64,000 nucleotides of DNA from Paraburkholderia ginsengiterrae. Lineage in GTDB: Bacteria; Pseudomonadota; Gammaproteobacteria; Burkholderiales; Burkholderiaceae. The notes under the pieces are model-generated. The model worked only from the letters and a program-made list of their open reading frames with translations, was not told the origin of the DNA and did no database searches. This document shows positions 57,836 through 64,000 of the stretch, one piece after another; position 1 is the stretch's first letter, and each line of letters begins with the position of its first letter. Both the position numbers and the translations under genes were made by a program. The stretch covers positions 124,001 to 188,000 of the forward strand of contig NZ_LXKA01000338.1 of NCBI RefSeq assembly GCF_001645125.1, read 5' to 3'.

Positions 57836-59578
57836 ATGATCCAGAAGAAGAAATCGCAGCCGCACGATCCCTACGCGCCCGTCGCGAAGAACCAGCTACT
57901 GGCCGCGCGCCTGCCGATGTGGCGTTCGAAATTCATCGTCCTGCTGGTGTTCGGCGCGTTCGCCTCGCTGGCGGCGCGCGCGTTCTGGGTCCAGGTGGTC
58001 AACCAGAACTTCTACGTCGACCAGGGGCAAAAGCGCTATCAGCGCACCCTGGAACTCGACGCCACGCGCGGACGGATCGTCGACCGCAACGGCTCGATGC
58101 TCGCCGTCAGCCTCGCCACCTACGAAATCTGGGCCTCGCCCAAGCTGATCGACGAAGCCGCCGTCGCGCCGCTCGCCAAGCTGCTCGACTTGCCGCTGGC
58201 CGAATTGCGCCGGCGGCTGAACGGCGACAAGACCTTTGTTCTGCTCAAGCGCCAGGTGGACGCCGAAACCGCCGGGCACGTGTCCAAGCTGGGGCTGGCC
58301 GGTATCACGCAGATAGCGGATTCGAAGCGCTTTTATCCGGAAGGCGAATCGGCCGCGCACGTGGTCGGCTTCACGGATATCGAGGACAACGGCCAGGAAG
58401 GCGTCGAGCTCGCCGCCAACGAGCAGCTGCTCGGCATGCCCGGCCAGCGCGAAGTGATCCGCGACCGCCTCGGCCGCGTGGTGTCCGAGACCAGGCCACT
58501 GGTGCCTGCGCAGAACGGTGAAACCATTCATCTGACTATCGACCGGCGCATTCAGCAGCTCGCCTATACGCAGCTGAAGGACGCCATTGCCAAACACCAC
58601 GCCGAAGCCGGCAGCGTGGTGGTGCTCGACGCGCGCAACGGTGAGATTCTGGCGCTCGCCAACTACCCAAGCTTCGATCCGAACGACCGCGCTCGCCTGA
58701 CCGGCCGGCAACTGCGCAATCGCGCCGTGGTCGACACCTTCGAGCCGGGCTCGACGATCAAGCCGGTGGTCGTCGCGCTCTCGATCGACGAGGGCAAGGT
58801 GCGGCCGCAGAGCATCATCGACACGGCGCCGGGCTGGTACAAGATCGGACCGGCCGTGATCCACGACACCTCGAATCACGGCGCGATGACGGTCGCCGAA
58901 GCGGTGCAGAAGTCGAGCAATATCGCGCTCGCCAAGCTCGCGCTGAATCTGCCGGCGGAGAAAATCTGGAGCAAGTACCAGCAATACGGGCTCGGATTGC
59001 GGCCCGAACTGACTTTTCCCGGTGTGGCGTCCGGCAAAGTGCGGCCGTATAAACGCTGGCGCCCGATCGAGCAGGCGACCATGGCGTACGGTTATGGACT
59101 GTCCACCTCGCTGTTGCAGATCGCGCAGGTCTACACCGCTTATGCCGGCGACGGCACGATGCATCCGGTGAGCCTGTTGCGGGATGGGCCGGATGCCGCC
59201 GGGCAATCAGCACGCCCCGCGGATCAAGGCCATGCGGTCACGACGCCGGCCACCGCGCGCGCGATCCGCTCGATGCTCGAGATGGCAACCGGCACGGGCG
59301 GCACCGGCCGCGCGGCCACGGTGGAAGGCTACCGGGTCGGCGGCAAGACCGGCACGGCGCGCAAGCAGGTCGGTGCGACCTACGCGAAAAACCGCTACCG
59401 CGCCCTCTTCGTCGGCATGGCGCCGATGAGCGATCCCCGGTTGATCGTCGCCGTGATGATCGACGACCCGGCGGGCAAAGCGTTCTATGGCGGCACGGTG
59501 GCCGGACCGGTGTTCAGTGGCGTGACGGGTGGCGCGTTGCAGTTGCTGGGCGTGCCGCCGGATGCGCCCGCTATTTGA
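57836..59578 (+). CDS. Penicillin-binding protein, FtsI/PBP3-type transpeptidase
   Basis: A 580-residue class B PBP. A cytoplasmic tail and one TM (about 31-50), a dimerisation/pedestal domain (TRGRIVDRNGSMLAVS, VVGFTDIEDNGQEGVE), then a transpeptidase domain with all motifs: STIK at 306-309, SSN at 360-362, KTG at 504-506. It crosslinks septal peptidoglycan in FtsI-like proteins. The ATG at 57836 is chosen; a GTG at 57797 is possible. It lies outside any division/cell-wall cluster, so it is probably an additional FtsI copy. Confidence 0.93.
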   Translation: MIQKKKSQPHDPYAPVAKNQLLAARLPMWRSKFIVLLVFGAFASLAARAFWVQVVNQNFYVDQGQKRYQRTLELDATRGRIVDRNGSMLAVSLATYEIWASPKLIDEAAVAPLAKLLDLPLAELRRRLNGDKTFVLLKRQVDAETAGHVSKLGLAGITQIADSKRFYPEGESAAHVVGFTDIEDNGQEGVELAANEQLLGMPGQREVIRDRLGRVVSETRPLVPAQNGETIHLTIDRRIQQLAYTQLKDAIAKHHAEAGSVVVLDARNGEILALANYPSFDPNDRARLTGRQLRNRAVVDTFEPGSTIKPVVVALSIDEGKVRPQSIIDTAPGWYKIGPAVIHDTSNHGAMTVAEAVQKSSNIALAKLALNLPAEKIWSKYQQYGLGLRPELTFPGVASGKVRPYKRWRPIEQATMAYGYGLSTSLLQIAQVYTAYAGDGTMHPVSLLRDGPDAAGQSARPADQGHAVTTPATARAIRSMLEMATGTGGTGRAATVEGYRVGGKTGTARKQVGATYAKNRYRALFVGMAPMSDPRLIVAVMIDDPAGKAFYGGTVAGPVFSGVTGGALQLLGVPPDAPAI

Positions 59579-59718
59579 CTAGCGCCGCGCTGCAAGCGTT
59601 GCCGGAGGAGCGTCGCGTCGCACGATCTGGCAGCCGTCGCGGTGTTTGACGCGACGCAGCTTCAAGCACTGATGCGTCCGCCAGCGCGAGCGTCCACGCT
59701 ACACCTGAATCGCAGCGC

Positions 59719-60879
59719 TCAAAGCACGGCGTGATTGCCTTCCGCTTTCGCCAGCGCTTCGATGCGATTGCGGCCGTTGTGTTTAGCCTGATACATCGCG
59801 CGATCGGCTTCTTCCATCATCACCATACCCAGTTTGGCGGCCTCGGCCGGCGGCCCGCTGACAGTGCGCGCCGCCACGCCGATCGACACCGTCAACGCAA
59901 TCCGCTTGCCATGATCGTCCTGTAGATCCAGCCGTTCGACCGCCTGCCGCACACGCTCGGCCACGGTCAGAGCATCGGTCCGGTCGCCTTGCAGAAGCGC
60001 GGCGAATTCCTCGCCGCCATAGCGCGCGACGGTATCGCCCAGGCGAACCTGTTGCCGCACACAGGCGGCCACCGCCGCCAAGGCGCGGTCGCCGGTTTGA
60101 TGGCCGTAGGTGTCGTTGATCCGCTTGAAACTGTCGATATCGATGAAAAGACAGGCCACCGGCACGCCATAGCGCACAGCACGCATGATCTCTTCGCGCA
60201 GCCGCTCATCGAAATAGCGGCGATTGGCAAGGCCCGTCAGGGAGTCGGTCATACCCAGCTGCTTGAGGCGCTCGCGATGCGCGACATTGTCGAGGCTCGC
60301 CGTCACGATGCTCGCGAAGCGCTCCAGAATGTCAGTGGCCATGCCGGGTGCGAAACGCGCCGGATCGTCGCTGCCGAGACAGAGATAGCCGCTGACGGTG
60401 TTGCCGGCCGCAAGCGGCAGCAGGATCGCGCTCGCCGGCGTGCCGGCGTCGCCGAAGAAGGCGCGGCGCGCGGTGTCGTCCAGCTCGCGCGGTTCGCCGA
60501 GCCATGGCTCGCCGTCCTCGCACAGACCTTGCGCGGCAAGGCCGCCCTCGCGCGATGTTCGCAGCCGCGGCTCGCCAAGCGCGTGCAACGCCGCCGGCTC
60601 GAGCAGCTCGAGCAGGATCGGCGCCCGGTCGTCAAGCCATAGCGTCACGCCCGATAGCGAGAATTCCTGCGGCAGACGGCTGAACAGCGTGTCGAGGAAC
60701 GACATGAAGTCCTGCGCGCCGATCAGGCGCAGTTCGACGTTCTGGAAGCGGCGCAGCGTGCGCTCGTTGTGCTGCACGGTGTCGACGAGCGACCGAAGGC
60801 GCTCGGCAAGCGGCGTTTGGGCGAGATTCGTCACGTTATCAGGGGCGGGTCCGAAGGCAAGCGGGGTTGGCAGCACCAA
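59719..60879 (-). CDS. Diguanylate cyclase, DUF484 sensor plus GGDEF
   Basis: A 386-residue soluble c-di-GMP synthase. Residues about 23-200 form a DUF484/GAF-like sensor (ERLRSLVDTVQHNERTLRRF, LSGVTLWLDD); about 208-375 form GGDEF. The active site is RYGGEEF (GGEEF 288-292), and RLGD at 279-282, five residues before it, is a product-inhibition I-site. DSLTGLANRRYF is the usual entry motif. Active enzyme expected. No membrane segment. It is convergent with the PBP gene. Confidence 0.93.
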   Translation of the reverse strand: MVLPTPLAFGPAPDNVTNLAQTPLAERLRSLVDTVQHNERTLRRFQNVELRLIGAQDFMSFLDTLFSRLPQEFSLSGVTLWLDDRAPILLELLEPAALHALGEPRLRTSREGGLAAQGLCEDGEPWLGEPRELDDTARRAFFGDAGTPASAILLPLAAGNTVSGYLCLGSDDPARFAPGMATDILERFASIVTASLDNVAHRERLKQLGMTDSLTGLANRRYFDERLREEIMRAVRYGVPVACLFIDIDSFKRINDTYGHQTGDRALAAVAACVRQQVRLGDTVARYGGEEFAALLQGDRTDALTVAERVRQAVERLDLQDDHGKRIALTVSIGVAARTVSGPPAEAAKLGMVMMEEADRAMYQAKHNGRNRIEALAKAEGNHAVL

Positions 60880-61004
60880 TCCGCTCTAATAACGGCTATT
60901 TCCCGAAGGTCTTGAGGGTGCGATCGCGCCGCCTACGCTTTTAAGCGATCTTAAGTCTGGCTTAATTCTTTGCTGTAACTATGAGGTCCAACATCCCCTG
61001 TTGA

Positions 61005-61033
61005 GCCGCCAGAACATCGGCGGCGCTTTTTTT
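61005..61033 (+). terminator. Terminator-like hairpin in a 5' leader
   Basis: GCCGCC (61005-61010)/GGCGGC (61019-61024) followed closely by seven T; an outer CCCC/GGGG pair (near 60994 and 61036) could form an alternative structure. It reads on the plus strand, yet no plus-strand gene lies between 60880 and it. It is either a leader attenuator of the next gene or the end of a small RNA. Confidence 0.5.
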
Positions 61034-61093
61034 CCGGGGTGTTGACGACGCGCCAGAAGATGGGCTGCATGCCCGCGAAGAAGGAGTCAAACC

Positions 61094-61351
61094 ATGTTTG
61101 AAGACACGGTATTCGAGCATTTGCGCGCCATGCCCGGCAACGAATGGGTTCGCCAGATCCATTCATGCAAGGTCTCGGACCCGCTGCAACCCCCATGGGG
61201 ACGCTCATATCGACTGGTCGAATGGACCATGAAGCACACCCCCGAATCGAGCCGCCGGGTGGTGCCCGCCGAGAGCACGCCGCTCGAAATCGCCCAGGCT
61301 GTGGTCTCGCACGTGCCGGGCCGCCGCTTCTGCCAGCACGGCGACGAATAG
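61094..61351 (+). CDS. Hypothetical 85-residue protein
   Basis: Not recognised. A soluble basic protein (MFEDTVFEHLRAMPGNEW, HTPESSRRVVPAESTPLEIA). AAGGAG seven bases before the ATG is near-perfect. A terminator-like hairpin stands 60 bp upstream in the leader. Confidence 0.7.
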   Translation: MFEDTVFEHLRAMPGNEWVRQIHSCKVSDPLQPPWGRSYRLVEWTMKHTPESSRRVVPAESTPLEIAQAVVSHVPGRRFCQHGDE

Positions 61352-61403
61352 CGGCATAACGCGCGGCGCCGATTCCGCACGGCTCGCCAATCGCGGCATC
61401 ACA

Positions 61404-62042
61404 CTACTCGCGCGCGGCGATCGAAGCGCAGAAGTCCAACGCGTCGTCCAGCCGGTCGTTGCCCCAAAACATTTCACTGCCCACAAAAAACGTCGGCGCA
61501 CCGAAAATGCCGCGCGCCGCGGCCATTTCGGTTTGCTCACGCAAACGCTGCTTGTTCGCGTCGCTTTGCGCTTCGGCGATAATCTCGCGCGCGGACAAAT
61601 CCAGTTTGCCGAGCGCCTCGCTCACCACGTCCATCGAGCCGATATCGCGGTCATGCACGAAATTCAGTTGCATGATCTCGCGGCAGTAAGCGGCGATCCA
61701 TTCGCGATCCGCACAGAGCAGCGCCACGCGCGTGGCCAATAGCGCGGCACGCGGAAAAATGCTTGGGCGCGTCAGGGCAATGCCATATTTGCGGCATTGC
61801 CGCTCCATGTCCTTCCACACATACGCGCCCTTTTCTTTCTGCAGCACGAACGGCGAATTGTCAAAACCAAGATCGCGAAAAATCGGCCCCAGCAAAAATG
61901 GACGCCAGCGGACGCGCACGCCCCGTGCCGCCGCCAGCGCTTCGATGCGCATGACGCTGAGATAGCTGTAGTTGCTGCCGAAGTCGAACCAGAACTCGAT
62001 GTCCGGCGCCCGCGAGTCAGCGAAAGCCGCCGTGCCGCTCAT
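61404..62042 (-). CDS. 2-hydroxychromene-2-carboxylate isomerase-like, DsbA fold
   Basis: A 212-residue glutathione-S-transferase-kappa/DsbA-fold protein. FWFDFGSNYSYLSVMRIEAL starts the thioredoxin part with Ser in place of the CxxC cysteine, as in HCCA isomerases; RPFLLGPIF and GIFGAPTFFVG (cis-Pro) are typical. HCCA isomerases act in naphthalene degradation, but most homologues have unknown glutathione-dependent roles. GGGAGG precedes the ATG. Confidence 0.88.
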   Translation of the reverse strand: MSGTAAFADSRAPDIEFWFDFGSNYSYLSVMRIEALAAARGVRVRWRPFLLGPIFRDLGFDNSPFVLQKEKGAYVWKDMERQCRKYGIALTRPSIFPRAALLATRVALLCADREWIAAYCREIMQLNFVHDRDIGSMDVVSEALGKLDLSAREIIAEAQSDANKQRLREQTEMAAARGIFGAPTFFVGSEMFWGNDRLDDALDFCASIAARE

Positions 62043-62184
62043 GTTCGCCTCCCTGTTCGTACGCAACCGCGACACGCACCGATGCGCGGCTGCCGACGCC
62101 CCATGCCTTGCAATGCTTGACAGTTAAATGGGGCACTCCTGTCTATGATGGATTTCTCAACCCGCCAACCTTGCCGGTCACGCC

Positions 62185-62268
62185 ATGCACTACCCCTATG
62201 ACATTCTAAGCGCCGCGTGTCTCTTCATCATTGTGGTTTCCACGACCATCCTGCTGGCGCTCTCCTGA
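62185..62268 (+). CDS. Possible 27-residue membrane protein
   Basis: A short frame, MHYPYDILSAACLFIIVVST followed by TILLALS and a stop: a single TM helix with a short polar start, as in small membrane proteins. There is no clear ribosome-binding site, so it is only a candidate. It sits between the divergent isomerase gene and the convergent LysE gene. Confidence 0.3.
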   Translation: MHYPYDILSAACLFIIVVSTTILLALS

Positions 62269-62311
62269 GCGAACCGGCCACGCGGCGCATTTAGCGCATT
62301 TGGCGCGTTTA

Positions 62312-62944
62312 TTAGCGCGTTTGCGTGGCCACACGCAGGCCGAGCGAGATGAACAGCACACCAATCAGCTTGTTCTGCCAGCGGGTCAGCCACGTCAGAC
62401 GCTTGACGAATTTGCCCAGCGGACGAATTGTCAGCACGATCAGCGTCGTATAAAGCGCGCTCATGGCAACGAAAATAAGCCCGAGCGTGGCGAACTGCAG
62501 AAACGTGGAGCCGTGTTCGGGATGAACGAACTGCGGCAGGAATGCCAGAAAAAATAGTGCCGTCTTGGGATTCAGCACTTCGGCGGGAATCGCCTGAAAG
62601 AAGGCTTTCGAGGCCGATACCGGCGGCAGCGCCGGCGCCGGGCCGGTTGCGCTGGCCTGCTTTTCGCGCAACGCGCGTACGCCCAGATAGATCAGGTAGC
62701 CCGCGCCGACGAACTTCACCGCGTTAAAGGCCAGCGCGGAGGTCATCAGCAGCGCAGAGAGACCGACCGACGCACCCAGCGTATGAATGAAGTCGCCCAC
62801 CGCGATACCGAGCCCGGTAAGAATGCCGGCCTTGCGGCCGCCGTGCACCGTGCGCGTCAACACCAGCAGCACGGCCGGCCCCGGAATCAAAAAGAGCCCG
62901 AGTACCACGGCAACGAAAGTCCCTAACGTCGATAGATCAAGCAT
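62312..62944 (-). CDS. LysE-family amino-acid/homoserine exporter
   Basis: A 210-residue inner-membrane exporter (RhtB/LysE family) with about six TM segments. GLFLIPGPAVLLVLTRTVHG is the family N-terminal signature and EVLNPKTALFFLAFLPQFV the central one. It would export an amino acid or derivative. The ATG at 62944 has AAGGAG six bases upstream. Confidence 0.93.
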   Translation of the reverse strand: MLDLSTLGTFVAVVLGLFLIPGPAVLLVLTRTVHGGRKAGILTGLGIAVGDFIHTLGASVGLSALLMTSALAFNAVKFVGAGYLIYLGVRALREKQASATGPAPALPPVSASKAFFQAIPAEVLNPKTALFFLAFLPQFVHPEHGSTFLQFATLGLIFVAMSALYTTLIVLTIRPLGKFVKRLTWLTRWQNKLIGVLFISLGLRVATQTR

Positions 62945-63126
62945 GTCGTCTCCTTTGTCACGCGCTGGACTACCTGCCGGATGCGCGCGTTCAGCAGACG
63001 ATTGTAGATGAACTCGCGGCAGCGGACTCGCGCGTGGCGAGCGCGCCATATCGCGGTCCATGCTGACACGGTCGAAAAAGCGCGCGACGCGCCGTCTGTC
63101 CACCCGCACTCCGGCGATCCGTTACC

Positions 63127-63771
63127 ATGGCGGGCACAGCGCGCGCCGCGCACGGTGCCCTTCCTTCATCCGTCGAAGTTTTTGCCTTGCCCACTTACAC
63201 CTTGCCCGCACCGTTGAGCGCGGAACTCGAAATTCGCAAGAGCCGGTTTATTGCGTATGCCATACCGGTCGCCGACCGCGACGCCGCGATGGCCGAGTTA
63301 CGGCGCCTGCGCGACGAGCATCCTGCCGCGACGCATGTCTGCTGGGCGCTGCTGGCCGGAGGCCAGTCCGGCATGTCCGACGACGGCGAGCCGTCCGGCA
63401 CCGCCGGCCGGCCGATTCTCGAAGTATTGCGGCATCACGATCTGGATGGCGTGCTGGCCGCGGTCGTGCGCTATTACGGCGGGGTGAAACTCGGCGCCGG
63501 CGGCCTCGTGCGAGCCTATACCGACGCGATTGCCTCGGTTTTGCTGGATGCGCCGCGCGTCGAGAGGATTGCTCAGGTCACGCTAACCGTCGAGGTCAGT
63601 TACGCCGACGAAGCGAAAGTGCGCCGCTGGATCGAAGCGCAAGGCTATGCGCTCGCGGACAGCGCCTACGCGATGCTGGTGAAAATGACGATCCGTTTGC
63701 CCATCAACGCGGTGGACGACGCGCAGCGAGCGCTGGTGGATATGACTCAAGGGAAAGCCGGGTTTTTCTGA
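63127..63771 (+). CDS. yigZ: YigZ/IMPACT family protein
   Basis: A 214-residue protein of the YigZ/IMPACT (UPF0029) family. The signature SDDGEPSGTAGRPILEVL and VVRYYGGVKLGAGGLVRAY is complete, followed by the ferredoxin-like C-terminal domain. Members bind translation-related factors; the bacterial role is unclear. The ATG at 63127 leaves a longer N-terminus than usual; a TTG at 63187 would give the family-typical start. Confidence 0.92.
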   Translation: MAGTARAAHGALPSSVEVFALPTYTLPAPLSAELEIRKSRFIAYAIPVADRDAAMAELRRLRDEHPAATHVCWALLAGGQSGMSDDGEPSGTAGRPILEVLRHHDLDGVLAAVVRYYGGVKLGAGGLVRAYTDAIASVLLDAPRVERIAQVTLTVEVSYADEAKVRRWIEAQGYALADSAYAMLVKMTIRLPINAVDDAQRALVDMTQGKAGFF

Positions 63772-64000
63772 CACTCCGGGTTAAGTCGTTCGACATACGA
63801 ATATGAGATGCGCTCATCCGGGGCGCTGTTACCATGCTGCTTAACCACCGGGATAACTTCCTTAAAAAGGGTCACGCCTCTGACTTCGACCGCCGCATTT
63901 TCCAGTACAGCGCCTGAGTCCTCGCAACGGAACCCGTCTCTGCCGCCGCTCAGCCCCACGCACTCGCCCTTGAGGTCCACCGTGCTCAAGGGCTGCGGCG
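63747..64000 (-). CDS. C-terminal part of a gene running off the right edge
   Basis: A minus-strand frame is open from the edge to a stop at 63747. Visible residues include STVDLKGECVGLSGGRDGF, VEVRGVTLFKEVIPVV and SYSYVERLNPECQ. It is not recognised. The G/C bias at third positions is weaker than in neighbouring genes. It overlaps the end of yigZ by 25 bp on the opposite strand. Confidence 0.45.
   Translation of the reverse strand, partial: PQPLSTVDLKGECVGLSGGRDGFRCEDSGAVLENAAVEVRGVTLFKEVIPVVKQHGNSAPDERISYSYVERLNPECQKNPAFP

Noticed and set aside
57896-59206. 436-codon minus-strand frame
   Set aside because: Antisense shadow of the PBP gene.

Overview
The window is GC-rich, densely coded DNA from a Burkholderiaceae-type beta-proteobacterium, most likely Paraburkholderia or a close relative. 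This is inferred from family content (DUF4148, DUF2968, a 3-hydroxybutyrate-oligomer hydrolase, an L-arabinonate oxidative pathway, an HAE1-type RND pump) and from strongly G/C-biased third codon positions. No rRNA, tRNA, CRISPR array, complete insertion sequence or prophage was seen.

Layout. (1) 32-7315: an epoxide-hydrolase-like alpha/beta hydrolase diverges from a complete RND efflux operon (adaptor, pump, outer-membrane channel). Their shared intergenic region is a near-symmetric control region with two face-to-face promoters, each carrying two 18-bp palindromes. (2) 7316-7867: a decayed patch with an IS6-type transposase scrap abutting the tail of a thiamine-diphosphate enzyme. (3) 7868-9430: a chemoreceptor. 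(4) 9600-27182: a sugar locus on the minus strand, controlled by a divergent LysR regulator. It holds L-arabinonate dehydratase, alpha-ketoglutarate-semialdehyde dehydrogenase, 2-keto-3-deoxyarabonate dehydratase, an aldose 1-dehydrogenase, an AraFGH-type importer, a YtfQRT-YjfF-type furanose importer and two mutarotase-fold proteins. Together they would import L-arabinose (and probably D-galactose-like sugars, including furanose forms) and oxidise it to alpha-ketoglutarate without phosphorylation. A lactonase is not visible.

(5) 27391-47538: mostly housekeeping and hypothetical genes: glycogen phosphorylase, an MFS exporter, threonine aldolase, a LysM/degenerate LytM lipoprotein, a cupin, DUF2968, DUF4148, 6-phosphogluconate dehydrogenase, DUF938, a pyridoxamine-phosphate-oxidase-like protein, a sirtuin, an SDR, a polysaccharide deacetylase, DUF2252 and an outer-membrane barrel. 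(6) 47972-49831: a MotA/MotB stator pair away from other flagellar genes. (7) 49912-55617: a 3HB-oligomer hydrolase, a MobA-like nucleotidyltransferase, an SOS-box-preceded DUF4130-UdgX fusion, a PIG-L-type deacetylase with an altered metal motif, and a 50-residue Asp/Pro-rich protein. (8) 56020-64000: a Cache-type chemoreceptor, an FtsI/PBP3-type transpeptidase outside a division cluster, a DUF484-GGDEF diguanylate cyclase, small proteins, a DsbA-fold isomerase, a LysE exporter, a YigZ/IMPACT protein and an open frame running off the right edge.

The most distinctive signals are the symmetric divergent promoter at 1039-1232, the SOS-box/UdgX gene at 52971-54571, and the catalytically altered mutarotase homologue in the sugar locus. 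Function calls rest on motif recognition by eye; no database search was run.
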